From JBLXBZ01 sp048265185 (GTDB lineage Bacteria > Pseudomonadota > Alphaproteobacteria > Rhizobiales > Stappiaceae): a DNA stretch of 64,000 nt. The notes under the pieces were generated by a model. It saw nothing but the letters and a program-made list of their open reading frames with translations. It had not been told where the DNA came from and did not search any database. The stretch's first letter is position 1. Each line of letters starts with the position of its first letter. The stretch lies in contig JBLXBZ010000001.1 of NCBI GenBank assembly GCA_048265185.1, forward strand, positions 124,001 to 188,000, in the 5' to 3' direction. Below are positions 33,912 through 43,414 of this stretch, piece after piece. Both the position numbers and the translations under genes were made by a program.

Positions 33912-34614
33912 TGAATGGAGTCTCCACGACGGTTTGCGCGGGTCGGCGCCTTATAGGTACGGCCGACGAGGGCGGTAACGCCGTCGTTTTTTCGTTTTTG
34001 TTAAGGAATATTGGTCTGGCGTTGCGCGCGGTTAGGCTAACACAGGGCGGAAGGTTTCCTGTTGCTCCTGTGTTTCGGTTCAAAAGTTTCTGCCTCGCGC
34101 GGTTGCTCATGGCAACGCCTGTCAATTAGATGTTTCGGTCATTCGCCGTTGAAGGCGAATATTGATTCGGTAGCAAGTATAACTTGCCATTTTACGCGCG
34201 TTCCAAGTTTTGCCGCAGACACACGATATAATCTTGATTCTCCGCGCCGCCCATGCTGAATGCGTCAGGCGAATTCAGAGAAGGCCTCTCCAAGACCCTG
34301 CGTTCGCTCCGTTTGATCGGCGGTAAGCCTCGTTTTCGAATGGAATTCATAGAGTTTTCTGTAAGAAGTGACAAAATGAAAAGTCGAAAACCAAACGGGC
34401 GTGTCGCGTCGTAAAAATCCTTCGTGTCTGTCGCGCTGGACTTATCCGTCCAGCCTGAAACTCACAACGCTCTTTTACGTTCAGGCGGAGCAATTGGCAA
34501 GTAATGTCCGCATTGCCCCTTCATTATTAGAGCGGGGAATAACGTCAATGAAAGGTTAACTCGCCGGGAGATATATACATATTAATGGATTTAGCGGTCG
34601 AAATTGAGGCGGGA
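33912..34614. other. rne-amiC divergent intergenic region with long rne leader
   Basis: About 700 bases without a convincing gene. Minus strand: the rne promoter candidate lies at 34346-34374. A perfect 7-bp hairpin ATTCGCC/GGCGAAT (34141-34160) would lie in the leader. Plus strand: the hairpin CTGGAC/GTCCAG (34436-34453) precedes amiC. A 60-codon minus reading frame at 34192-34374 begins inside the promoter candidate and looks like chance. Confidence 0.5.
34346..34374 (-). promoter_or_regulatory. Candidate sigma-70 promoter of rne
   Basis: On the minus strand TTGTCA (34369-34374) is followed by 17 bases and then TATGAA (34346-34351). That is a good -35, ideal spacing and a partial -10. It would give an rne leader of about 430 bases, consistent with the long autoregulatory leaders known for RNase E genes. 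Confidence 0.4.
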
Positions 34615-35967
34615 ATGTTAGCGAAACTCCGAGGTGTTGCGGCGAGAATGGCCAGTGTGGCGGCGCTAGGGATGTTTTGCGCCTTGGTTCAAGGCGCGCA
34701 GGCGGCTGATGCGGCGGAGCGCTCCACGACAGCCAGTGAACTTGGGGCTGAGGTGTCCGGCGATTCTGGCGTGGCTGGGGAGGGACTTGCGGCGGTGGGA
34801 GCGCGGATCGCTGGCGATGAAGCTCGCACGCGCTTTATTCTCGATCTTACGCAACCGACTTTATTTGGTCTGTCAACGCTGGCTGATCCTTATCGTTTGA
34901 TCATCGATCTTCCCGAGACTAAATTTGAATTGTCGAGCGACGCGGGAAAAAACGGAAGAGGACTTATAAGTGATTGGCGCTATGGCCTTTTTGCTTCTGG
35001 ACGCTCGCGTCTCGTGTTGGACTTGAACTCCCCGGCGTCGGTTGACAAGTTTTTCATATTGCCCTCTGTCGACAAGCAGCCGGCCCGCCTCGTCATTGAT
35101 CTGATCAAGGCCGAGCCAGCTGAATTTGAGGTGGGAGTGATAAAGCCGGCCCCTGCGAAAACAATAACGGTTTCAAAAGGGGATCGTCAGGAGGAGAAAA
35201 AGGATTCGGGGCTGCCCATTATTGTTATTGATCCTGGTCATGGGGGAATTGATACGGGCGCTATGGGCGGAGAGGGAACATTGGAGAAGGCGGTTGTTCT
35301 CGATTTCGCCAAAGCTCTCAAGCATAGCCTTGAACAGAGCGGTCTTTACGAAATTCATCTCACGCGCGAAAATGATACGTTCATTCCCCTAGGTAAGCGG
35401 GTGACTATCGCCCGTGAATTGAATGCGGATCTTTTTATATCCATTCATGCGGATTCTGTTGTTTCAAGCCGTGATCAAGTGCGCGGGGCGACCGTTTACA
35501 CTCAGTCTGACAAGGCGTCCGACATGGCGGCTGCGGCTCTTGCCGAGCGCGAGAATAAATCGGACATTATCGCTGGAATTGATCTTTCTGAGGAACCTGT
35601 CGCCGTTTCTGATATTTTGGTTGATCTGACGCGCCGTGAAACGCGTAATTTTTCTATCTTTTTCGCTAGGGCTTTGGTTAATGAGCTGAAAAGCGCAGCC
35701 AAGGTGATTAAAAATCCGCACAGATCCGCGGGTTTTCGCGTATTGCGCGCGCATGATATGCCCTCTGTTTTGGTGGAGCTTGGATATTTGTCGAATCGAT
35801 TTGATGAAAAGCTTCTAACAAGCGACGAATGGCGGGAGCGCACTTCGGCGGCTATTTCTGCGGCCGTTGATATTTTTTTTCGCACGAAATTATCGCAAGG
35901 AAGTGGTTTGGTGACAGGAGGTGGGGGGCTAGAGATTTCAAATGAGAAACCGATGGTTCGCCAATGA
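34615..35967 (+). CDS. amiC: N-acetylmuramoyl-L-alanine amidase
   Basis: A 450-residue exported amidase that cleaves the peptide stem from peptidoglycan during cell separation. The signal peptide is MLAKLRGVAARMASVAALG onwards, ending in AQAAD. An AMIN domain at about 40-150 targets peptidoglycan at the septum. The Amidase_3 domain from about 200 keeps the zinc ligands in VIDPGHGGIDTGA and FISIHADS and the Glu residues in GEGTLEKAVV and VLVELGYLSN. I chose ATG 34615; ATG 34585 would add an acidic 10-residue lead (MDLAVEIEAG) to the signal peptide. The amiC-mrcA-prfB order is typical of the class. The AmiA and AmiB names apply equally by family. Confidence 0.93.
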   Translation: MLAKLRGVAARMASVAALGMFCALVQGAQAADAAERSTTASELGAEVSGDSGVAGEGLAAVGARIAGDEARTRFILDLTQPTLFGLSTLADPYRLIIDLPETKFELSSDAGKNGRGLISDWRYGLFASGRSRLVLDLNSPASVDKFFILPSVDKQPARLVIDLIKAEPAEFEVGVIKPAPAKTITVSKGDRQEEKKDSGLPIIVIDPGHGGIDTGAMGGEGTLEKAVVLDFAKALKHSLEQSGLYEIHLTRENDTFIPLGKRVTIARELNADLFISIHADSVVSSRDQVRGATVYTQSDKASDMAAAALAERENKSDIIAGIDLSEEPVAVSDILVDLTRRETRNFSIFFARALVNELKSAAKVIKNPHRSAGFRVLRAHDMPSVLVELGYLSNRFDEKLLTSDEWRERTSAAISAAVDIFFRTKLSQGSGLVTGGGGLEISNEKPMVRQ

Positions 35968-36427
35968 AAACAGCTAGAGTGGAGCTTTTAAAGGTATCAT
36001 GATGAATGCCGGTTGGTGTTGTTCGCCTCAGCATTGCCATATTAGTCAATAATTTAAAGGATGCGCATCTTGACTGTCAGCGAGCGAGGTCAGAATGTCG
36101 TCTTTGGTTGCGGGAGTTTCCGCGCGAGAATCTGCGCGTAGTAGAGGCGACCCGTATTCTTGAATGAGCATATGGGGCGGCCTGAAAAGCGGCGTTCCAT
36201 CTTTGGCGCCAAGTTTGACGTCAAGCGTGAGGAATAAAGTCGAGTTTGTGGGGCTGGGTCGGTGGAGGCGAAGCATTGCGACTGGTGTTGCATCACTGGC
36301 ACAGCCTTGGAATGTCTGGTGGAAATATCCAGAGTTTGATCCTGCAACACTTGAACATTAAGACGCCGGAGCGCAAAACGCTCAAACAATTATGTTTAAG
36401 ACCGGAATAAGAGAACGAGCCCGAAGC
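35968..36427. other. Intergenic region between amiC and mrcA
   Basis: 460 bases in which I see no convincing gene, terminator or repeat. Short reading frames on both strands (for example plus 36164-36361) lack ribosome sites and family features. It presumably holds the mrcA promoter. Confidence 0.4.
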
Positions 36428-38884
36428 ATGAAATTCTTGATAAAATTCTTCGGATATCTGTTTGGTATCGGGACGGTGATGTTTCTTCTGGTCGCAGTCG
36501 GAGTGTGGGTTTACCTTGAGAAACTCGGCGAAGATCTGCCTGATTACACCGCGTTGAAGAATTATGAGCCTCCTGTCATGACGCGCGTTCACGCCGCCAA
36601 TGGCGAGATGATGGCGGAATACGCGCGTGAAAGGCGTTTGTTTTTGCCAATTCAGGCCGTGCCGCCTTTGGTGAAAGAAGCTTTCATTTCGGCGGAGGAC
36701 AAGAACTTTTACAATCACTTTGGAGTTGATCCGGAAGGGATCGCCCGCGCCGCGTTTTTCTACGTGAAGAACTATGGCTCAGGGCGTCGCCCGCAAGGGG
36801 CTTCCACGATCACTCAGCAGGTGGCTAAGAACTTCCTGCTAACCAACGAAGTGTCGCTGGATCGTAAAATCAAGGAAGCTATTCTGTCGTTGCGGATTGA
36901 GCAGGCCTATACGAAGGACGAAATTCTCGAGTTGTATCTGAACGAAATTTATTTCGGCATGGGCGCTTATGGTATCGCGGCGGCATCCCTGCTGTATTTC
37001 GACAAATCCGTTCATGAGCTGACTTTGGCTGAAGCCGCCTATTTGGCGGCTTTGCCGAAGGCGCCGAATAATTATCACCCTTTCAGGTTCCCAGCGCGTG
37101 GTATTGAGCGCCGTAACTGGGTGGTCGACCGGATGGTTGAAAATGGATACGCCACGCCGGAAGAAGGTGAAGAAGCAAAGGCCCAACCGCTTAATGTGAC
37201 GCCGCGTACGCGTGGCACGCACTTATTCGCCTCCGAGTATTTTTCTGAAGAAGTGCGCCGTCGTGTGGCCGCGCTCTACGGTGAAAAACGCCTCTATGAA
37301 GGCGGTTTGTCCGTGCGCTCGACGCTTGATCCAAGGCTTCAAAGGATTGCGCGTAAATCCTTGATGGATGGTTTGATCGATTTTGACCAGCGCCGAGGCA
37401 GCTGGAGAGGGCCAATTAAAACGCTTGAGCTTGGCGCTGATGATTGGGGCTTGGAGTTAGGTAAGATCGATCCGTTGAGTGACGTTCCTGAATGGCGGTT
37501 GGCGGTTGTTCTCTCCGTTTCTGGTTCTTCCGCGGATATTGGTTTGCAGCCGGACCGCGAGGTTGGCGGTGCGCTTTCCACCAACCGTGAGCGCGGGGCG
37601 ATCGCTTTTGAGGATATGAAAAAAATTCGGGTGAAAGGGCGTGCTCCGAGCAAACCTTCAGATATTTTAAAGCCTGGCGACGTGGTTTATGTTGAAAAGA
37701 AAGATGGCTTCGTCGACGGCGCATATATTTTGCGGCAAGTTCCCAAGGTCTCCGGCGCCATCGTCGCCATGGACCCTTACACGGGCCGCGTTCTGGCGCT
37801 TGTCGGCGGGTTTAGCTTTTCCGAAAGCGAGTTCAACCGCGCCACTCAAGCCTATCGCCAACCGGGATCGTCTTTCAAACCGTTTGTTTACGCCGCTGCG
37901 CTGGATAATGGCTATACGCCGTCGAGCGTTGTCATGGATGCGCCGCTTGAAGTGGCCAAGCCCGGACAAGCCGTATGGCGGCCGAAGAACTACGGTAGTA
38001 AATTTTATGGTCCGTCGACGCTACGCACCGGCATCGAGCTTTCAAGAAACGTGATGACCGTGCGCCTTGCGCAGGATATGGGCATGCCGCTTGTGGCGGA
38101 ATACGCTAAGCGTTTCGGCATTTATGATGACATGTTGCCTGTGCTTTCCATGTCGTTGGGCGCCGGGGAAACCACGGTGATGCGTCTGGTCACCGCCTAC
38201 GCCATGCTCGCGAACGGTGGACGTAAGGTCACGCCAACGGTGATTGACCGGATTCAGGATCGCTACGGCAGAACGATTTATAAGCACGAAGAGCGGATTT
38301 GCGACGCTTGCGCTGACGATGTCTGGCGAGGACAGGATGAGCCGGAGCTTATCGACAATCGCGAGCAGGTGCTGGACCCGATGACCGCTTATCAGATCAC
38401 CTCGATGATGGAAGGCGTGGTCAAACGTGGAACGGCGACGAAAGTTCAGGCTGTTGGGCGTCCGGTGGCCGGCAAGACCGGAACCACCAATGACGAGAAA
38501 GACGCGTGGTTCGTTGGATATTCGCCTGATCTGACTGTTGGCGTGTTCGTGGGCTATGACAACCCCAAGCCAATGGGGCGCGGCGCTACGGGCGGACAGG
38601 TGGCGGCGCCCATATTTACCGAGTTCATGAGGCTGGCGCTTGAAGATCAGCCTCCCGTTGAATTCCGTGTTCCAAAGGGCTTGCAGTTGATTTCGATCAA
38701 CAGGCGCACAGGGCTGCGCGCCGCGCCGGGTACGCCGGGAACTATTCTTGAGGCGTTTAAACCGGGAACTGCGCCGCCGGATGAATATTCCATTATCGGC
38801 TTTCAGGATGACATCGGCGTTCCGCGCAATGTTTCTCCGGAGGCTGGACGAGCGGTAATGTCCGGAACCGGTGGTCTTTATTGA
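36428..38884 (+). CDS. mrcA: Penicillin-binding protein 1A (bifunctional transglycosylase/transpeptidase)
   Basis: An 818-residue class A PBP that polymerises and cross-links peptidoglycan. One N-terminal TM (FFGYLFGIGTVMFLLVAVGV) is followed by the GT51 domain with the catalytic Glu in ISAEDKNFYNHFGVDP, plus GASTITQQVAKNFLL and RKIKEAILSLRIEQ. The OB-like and transpeptidase domains follow, with SxxK in GSSFKPFVYAAAL, SxN in IELSRNVMTV and KTGT in AGKTGTTNDEKDAW. All motifs are intact. I chose ATG 36428 (MKFLIKFFGYLF) because PBP1A normally starts just before its TM; ATG 36392 would add 12 residues without a ribosome site. Downstream is prfB. Confidence 0.95.
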   Translation: MKFLIKFFGYLFGIGTVMFLLVAVGVWVYLEKLGEDLPDYTALKNYEPPVMTRVHAANGEMMAEYARERRLFLPIQAVPPLVKEAFISAEDKNFYNHFGVDPEGIARAAFFYVKNYGSGRRPQGASTITQQVAKNFLLTNEVSLDRKIKEAILSLRIEQAYTKDEILELYLNEIYFGMGAYGIAAASLLYFDKSVHELTLAEAAYLAALPKAPNNYHPFRFPARGIERRNWVVDRMVENGYATPEEGEEAKAQPLNVTPRTRGTHLFASEYFSEEVRRRVAALYGEKRLYEGGLSVRSTLDPRLQRIARKSLMDGLIDFDQRRGSWRGPIKTLELGADDWGLELGKIDPLSDVPEWRLAVVLSVSGSSADIGLQPDREVGGALSTNRERGAIAFEDMKKIRVKGRAPSKPSDILKPGDVVYVEKKDGFVDGAYILRQVPKVSGAIVAMDPYTGRVLALVGGFSFSESEFNRATQAYRQPGSSFKPFVYAAALDNGYTPSSVVMDAPLEVAKPGQAVWRPKNYGSKFYGPSTLRTGIELSRNVMTVRLAQDMGMPLVAEYAKRFGIYDDMLPVLSMSLGAGETTVMRLVTAYAMLANGGRKVTPTVIDRIQDRYGRTIYKHEERICDACADDVWRGQDEPELIDNREQVLDPMTAYQITSMMEGVVKRGTATKVQAVGRPVAGKTGTTNDEKDAWFVGYSPDLTVGVFVGYDNPKPMGRGATGGQVAAPIFTEFMRLALEDQPPVEFRVPKGLQLISINRRTGLRAAPGTPGTILEAFKPGTAPPDEYSIIGFQDDIGVPRNVSPEAGRAVMSGTGGLY

Positions 38885-39029
38885 TTGTGATGCATGGAGA
38901 TACGCGAGTGGTTTACACCTCGGGTGTCTCTGGTTATGATCTGCGGCCGAATTCAACTATTTAACTTGTTCCAGTGACGTGTATGGAACTTCGCCACTAA
39001 ACTTTCACTACTAAAATAAGAGGGATGCG

Positions 39030-40161
39030 ATGCGCGCCGAAACTGAGGCCGTCGTCGATGAAATCAAGCAGGCCGTAAGCCTGCTGAGGAGGCATCTTTG
39101 ACTGGGATCCAGCTCTTGTTCGTCTTGACGAACTGAACGCACTATCTGAAGATCCGGATCTTTGGAACGACCCAGCTCAAGCGCAAAAGCTCATGCGCGA
39201 GCGCCAAAATCTTGATGACAACATCAATGGCGTGCGCAAATTAGAGCAAGAGCTGGCCGATAATCTGGAGTTGATCGAGCTAGGAGAGATGGAGGGTGAC
39301 GCCTCTGTCGTCGCTGATGCGGAAGCGGCGTTGAAACTGCTCAAGGAAAGCGTCGGCAAGCGCCAGATTGCGGCGCTTCTATCTGGCGAGGCGGACGGCA
39401 ATGATTCCTATCTGGAAATCAATGCGGGCGCCGGCGGCACGGAAAGTCAGGACTGGGCGAGCATGCTGCTTCGCATGTATACGCGTTGGGCTGAGAAGCA
39501 TGGTCATAAGGTTGACGTTCTGGAAGTGCATGACGGCGAAGAAGCCGGCATTAAGTCCGCGACGTTGCAAATCAAAGGTGAGAACGCTTATGGCTGGTTG
39601 AAGACCGAGTCTGGGGTGCATCGTTTGGTGCGTATCTCGCCCTATGACAGTCAGGCGCGCCGGCATACGAGTTTTGCTTCGGTCTGGGTGTATCCGGTTA
39701 TTGACGATTCGATTGACATTGACGTTGCTGAAAGTGAATGCCGTATCGACACATACCGTGCGTCGGGCGCTGGCGGTCAGCATGTGAACACGACGGATTC
39801 GGCGGTGCGTATCACCCACCAGCCTACAGGGATTGTCGTGCAGTGCCAGAATGAGCGGTCACAGCATAAGAACAAAGCTGCGGCATGGAAGATGCTGAAA
39901 GCGCGTCTTTATGAGCTGGAGTTACAAAAACGTGAGGAAAAGGCCAACGCTGAAGCGTCGTCAAAAACGTCAATTGGCTGGGGACATCAGATCCGATCGT
40001 ATGTGTTGCAGCCCTATCAGTTGGTGAAGGATTTGCGCACAGGGAAGGAGAGCACCAGCCCGCAGGACGTTCTTAACGGGGATTTGGATCCCTATATGGA
40101 GGCGTCTCTTTCCCAGAAAATTTCCGGTTCCGAAACACTTGAAGTTGAAGACATCGATTAA
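39030..40161 (+). CDS. prfB: Peptide chain release factor 2, with programmed +1 frameshift
   Basis: RF2 is encoded in two frames. Frame 1 runs from ATG 39030 for 23 codons (MRAETEAVVDEIKQAVSLLR then RHL) and stops at TGA 39099-39101. The main frame resumes at GAC 39100 and gives about 376 residues in total, the family length. The site AGGAGG-CAT-CTT-TGA-C matches the classic RF2 autoregulatory slip site: an internal Shine-Dalgarno, a slippery CTT and an in-frame TGA followed by C. The peptidyl hydrolysis motif GGQ is present in SGAGGQHVNTTD. The stop-recognition motif reads SPY (in ISPYDSQARRHTSF) instead of SPF, common in this class. RF2 ends translation at UGA and UAA. A terminator lies 33 bases after the stop. 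Confidence 0.95.
39087..39102 (+). promoter_or_regulatory. RF2 programmed frameshift element
   Basis: AGGAGGCATCTTTGAC holds an internal Shine-Dalgarno (39087-39092), the slippery CTT (39096-39098) and the UGA (39099-39101). Low RF2 leaves the UGA unread, which favours the +1 slip and restores RF2 synthesis. Confidence 0.93.
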
Positions 40162-40193
40162 GTGAGGACTGGTGATCGCCAGAGGCATTCAAT

Positions 40194-40226
40194 AAAAGCC
40201 CGCTTCTTTTGAGCGGGCTTTTTTAT
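40194..40226. terminator. Rho-independent terminator after prfB
   Basis: The 11-bp stem AAAAGCCCGCT (40194-40204) / AGCGGGCTTTT (40212-40222) is followed by TTA. It separates the convergent prfB and M23 genes and can serve both. Confidence 0.9.
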
Positions 40227-40273
40227 TGATCTTTTTTTGAAGAGATCTGGTTTCGTAGTCAGGGCGCAGCGAG

Positions 40274-41689
40274 TTAATCGGCGAAAACTGCGTCAATCCT
40301 GTCTGCCGCCCGAATGAATCGCATCGGGTTGACGGCCTCGTCGTTGATGCGGGTTTCATAATGCAGATGCGGTCCCGTAGAGCGCCCTGTGCTGCCCACT
40401 CGGCCAATGATTTGATTATCGGCGATAACATCGCCTTCATTCACCAGAATCCGGCTTAGGTGCGCATGGCGCGTGGTGACGCCGTTCTCATGCTCGATCT
40501 CCACCATCAACCCATAACCGCCAGTGCGCTCCGCGACTGTTACACGCCCCGGCGCGACAGCGTGCACAGGGGAGCCATATTTCACCCGATAATCAATTCC
40601 CGTATGCATGGCCATGCGCCCAAGAAACGGATCCACGCGAGGGCCGAATGAAGAAGATAGCGGTGCGCCCGACACCGGGCTTCCCAATGGCAACCGTTCG
40701 GCGGCGGCTTTCAGAGCGGTGAGCATATTGAGCGCCTTTTCCGCCCGCGCCAGCCGTAGATCGAATGCGCCGCCGTTGAGCGCCACGAAAGGACCGCCGG
40801 TGGCGCCTGACGGAGTTGTTCGCTTTCTTTCGCCCGGACTGCCCGCGTCTTGTTGGATTGGCGGGAGCTTCAGCCCGAGTTCGCGGGTCGCATCGAGAAC
40901 TTTGTTGATTTTTTGTTCCGCAGTGACCGCGATTGAATCCAATGCGGTTTGCGTTTCCATATCGATACGATCAAGCTCTTGTTCATATTGTAAGAATTGT
41001 TCTTTAGCGTCAACTTTCCCTAGTTTGGCCTCTTGCGCGCCGCTTGATGCGACCTCGGTAGAGGTTGGCTTCATAACGAGGGCGAAAGGACTCTTTTCCG
41101 TAGAGTTTTTGGAGCCACGCAGTCCAAGGAGGTTGGACTCGAACAATTTGATGGGTTCAGCCGTGCCGCCGATTCCAGAGCCTTCGTTTTCCGAAGCCGC
41201 TGTAGCCGCTGTTTTTACATCGGTTGGAGCTGGGGGCTTGCGTGAGGGAAAGGGAGCGTTGAGCGCAATTGTCAGGCCCGTGTTGGCCGCCATTTGCAAA
41301 ATCGTCTCGACTTTTTCATGGCGACGTCCCAGCTCAAGCTGTTTCGTGGCCAAATGCTCCATTTTTTCTTCGTAGCTGTTGTAGTCCAGCACGTTTCTGC
41401 TCGTCAGTCGATCGATCTGAGTTCGTAGGTCGGTGATCCTGTCTTCGTAAGCGAACTGGAGTTGCGCGGTGCGTTGCGCCGAGGCGTCGATTATATTGTC
41501 ACGTAAAACAAGATATGCGGTAGCCCCCAAGTAACCAACGCCGAAGAGGAGAGACAACCCGGTGGCTATGCCCGCGATCCATGGGGAGATCGTAAAGGAG
41601 CGAACTGTGTCGCCGCGGGAAATGATGACGCGATGCGGCTCTCGCCGTTTTTTATGAATGGTTTGTCTGTCGTCGTATCTGTCGTCCAT
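40274..41689 (-). CDS. M23-family (LytM) murein endopeptidase
   Basis: A 471-residue inner-membrane-anchored protein. The N-terminal ~35 residues are cytoplasmic and Arg/Asp-rich, followed by one TM (IAGIATGLSLLFGVGYLGAT) and a periplasmic coiled coil at about 75-130 (QFAYEDRITDLRTQIDRLT). A linker leads to the C-terminal LytM domain from about residue 350, starting SSSFGPRVDPFLG. The zinc ligands are complete: HTGIDY, the first His of HAHLS, and HLHYETR. It is therefore probably an active D,D-endopeptidase rather than a degenerate activator. It lies upstream of a terminator and downstream of bcp/DUF455 on the same strand. Relatives often act in cell-shape control with bactofilin, which is not encoded here. 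Confidence 0.92.
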   Translation of the reverse strand: MDDRYDDRQTIHKKRREPHRVIISRGDTVRSFTISPWIAGIATGLSLLFGVGYLGATAYLVLRDNIIDASAQRTAQLQFAYEDRITDLRTQIDRLTSRNVLDYNSYEEKMEHLATKQLELGRRHEKVETILQMAANTGLTIALNAPFPSRKPPAPTDVKTAATAASENEGSGIGGTAEPIKLFESNLLGLRGSKNSTEKSPFALVMKPTSTEVASSGAQEAKLGKVDAKEQFLQYEQELDRIDMETQTALDSIAVTAEQKINKVLDATRELGLKLPPIQQDAGSPGERKRTTPSGATGGPFVALNGGAFDLRLARAEKALNMLTALKAAAERLPLGSPVSGAPLSSSFGPRVDPFLGRMAMHTGIDYRVKYGSPVHAVAPGRVTVAERTGGYGLMVEIEHENGVTTRHAHLSRILVNEGDVIADNQIIGRVGSTGRSTGPHLHYETRINDEAVNPMRFIRAADRIDAVFAD

Positions 41690-41824
41690 AATGCCCCAGA
41701 CGCTTCTTCTTTATGCTTAAGAACATATGTTTTGACCTTATGTTTGATTAGAAAGCAGTAAGGTTAACAAAGACTCTCCAAGCGAGGGAAAAGCTGAAAG
41801 CGTCGTTGCAAATTTCAATGGAGA

Positions 41825-42679
41825 TTAGCCCACAAGGCGGATGAGCGGGCGATAGAAACCCGGCGTTAACCCTGCTTCCGAGCGGGCGCGGTCGTTGAAG
41901 GGCGGTTTTAGGGGGCCGCGGAAGTGACGACGAACAAGCGTCTGAAACAGTCTCTCGGGGTTGTCTCCGCTTCGGTCGCAAAGATAGCGGAACCATTTTG
42001 CCCCAAAGGCCACGTGACGTTTCTCATCCCGGTAAATGATGCGCAAAATGTCGGCGGTGGCTTGATCGCCCATGTCTATCGCTTTTTCGATCATGGGCGG
42101 CGTTATGTCGAGACCGCGCGCTTCAAGCACAAGAGGAATTATGGCTAACCTCGCCTTCAGGTCGTGACCCGTTTCTTGCGCGGCTTGCCATAGACCATCA
42201 TGGGCGGGCAAGTCGCCATAGGCGGCGTTCATGTCTTTCAAACGTCGATCCAGCAATCCGAAATGCTTGGCTTCTTCAAGTCCCACTTGCACCCAGTCAT
42301 CAAAATAAGACCGAGGCATGGGCTCATGAGCGAAACGGCCAATTAGATCCCAAGTAAGATCGACGGCGTTGAGCTCGATGTGGGCTAGGGAGTGAATCAA
42401 GGCCAGACGCGCGTTGGCTCCGCTCATTTTGCGCTTGGGCATGTCGCGAGGGGAAAGGAGCAGGGGCGTGCTCGGGCGACCTGGCCGGTCAGGCATATCA
42501 AGTTTGCCGCGCCGCTGATAAAGGGAAAGCGAACCTGAAAACCAAGCTCTGGCTGTGGCGTGGGCGAGGTCGATTTTTTCTTGCGTAGTGGCGGCGTAAA
42601 CAATACGGCGCGCGCCTTCGGCGAGTGATGGCGGTTGCAACTCGTCCGCCTCAGTTCGCGACGGTGGGTTTAACGACAT
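41825..42679 (-). CDS. DUF455 family protein, ferritin-like fold
   Basis: A 284-residue protein of the DUF455 family, which has a ferritin-like helical fold. The carboxylate/His pattern expected for a di-iron site is visible in LALIHSLAHIELNAVDLTWD (as the first helix pair), VQVGLEEAKHFGLL and IIYRDEKRHVAFGAKWF. Members are conserved in Proteobacteria without an assigned reaction; some resemble tRNA-modifying di-iron enzymes such as MiaE. It starts 7 bases after the bcp stop, so the two are co-transcribed. The start at ATG 42679 lacks a strong ribosome site, consistent with coupling to bcp. Confidence 0.87.
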   Translation of the reverse strand: MSLNPPSRTEADELQPPSLAEGARRIVYAATTQEKIDLAHATARAWFSGSLSLYQRRGKLDMPDRPGRPSTPLLLSPRDMPKRKMSGANARLALIHSLAHIELNAVDLTWDLIGRFAHEPMPRSYFDDWVQVGLEEAKHFGLLDRRLKDMNAAYGDLPAHDGLWQAAQETGHDLKARLAIIPLVLEARGLDITPPMIEKAIDMGDQATADILRIIYRDEKRHVAFGAKWFRYLCDRSGDNPERLFQTLVRRHFRGPLKPPFNDRARSEAGLTPGFYRPLIRLVG

Positions 42680-42686
42680 GGATCTA

Positions 42687-43163
42687 TCAACCGGCTTGTA
42701 GCGCGTTCACGGCCTTCAAGACGTCCTCAGCATGGCCGGGAACTTTTACTTTGGACCAGATGTGCGCGATTTTTCCTTCACAATCAATAAGGAACGTCGA
42801 GCGCTCAACGCCCATGTATTTTTTGCCATACATGGATTTTTCAACCCATACGCCGTACCTTGAAGCGACGTCATGTTCCGTGTCGGCTCCGAGCATGAGG
42901 TTCAGATTATGTTTGGCGACGAATTTATCGTGCTTTTCTGGCGTGTCTGGAGAAATTCCAATAATTTCAACGCCATATTTTTCGAATTGCGGTTTTAACT
43001 CAGTGAAGGAGATGGCCTCTTTCGTGCAGCCCGGCGTGTTGTCCCTAGGATAAAAAAATAAGACGATGGGTTTTCCTCGAAACTGTGTAAGCGTGATTCG
43101 ATTATCGCCATTGGCAGGCAAATCGATGTCAGGCGCTTGTGCGCCGGTAGTTAAGTGGGTCAT
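42687..43163 (-). CDS. bcp: Bcp-type thiol peroxiredoxin
   Basis: A 158-residue AhpC/TSA-fold peroxiredoxin of the BCP/PrxQ group that reduces hydroperoxides. The peroxidatic Cys is C46 in FFYPRDNTPGCTKEAISF. The common resolving Cys five residues later is replaced by Ile (C46-TKEA-I51), so this is the 1-Cys or distant-resolver subtype. The C-terminal VERSTFLIDCEGKIAHIWSK holds the conserved Arg and another Cys (in LIDCEG) that could resolve. It is the first gene of the bcp-DUF455 pair. Confidence 0.92.
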   Translation of the reverse strand: MTHLTTGAQAPDIDLPANGDNRITLTQFRGKPIVLFFYPRDNTPGCTKEAISFTELKPQFEKYGVEIIGISPDTPEKHDKFVAKHNLNLMLGADTEHDVASRYGVWVEKSMYGKKYMGVERSTFLIDCEGKIAHIWSKVKVPGHAEDVLKAVNALQAG

Positions 43164-43414
43164 TGCCTTCCTTACTGTCGATCAGTTTGAGAAATGTCGC
43201 TTGAGCATGCCAGCAGTTTCATTATACGCACAATTTGTTTCGCTATAAATCCGGTTTAATGTAGGTGACAAAGAAACTCGATAGTGCGTTTATCCGCCGG
43301 ATGGAGCGTTTGGCGCATCATTTTATAATCATTCTTGATGATAGGGTTGTGCAAATAAATTACTATAAACAAAGCTTTGTTTCTATATGATCTTTTTAAC
43401 GAGTTGGCGTCGAA

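Noticed and set aside
34192..34374. 60-codon minus-strand frame upstream of rne
   Set aside because: It begins inside the candidate rne promoter, has no ribosome site and no family similarity that I recognise.
36164..36361. 65-codon plus-strand frame between amiC and mrcA
   Set aside because: No ribosome site, no signal or domain pattern; probably chance.
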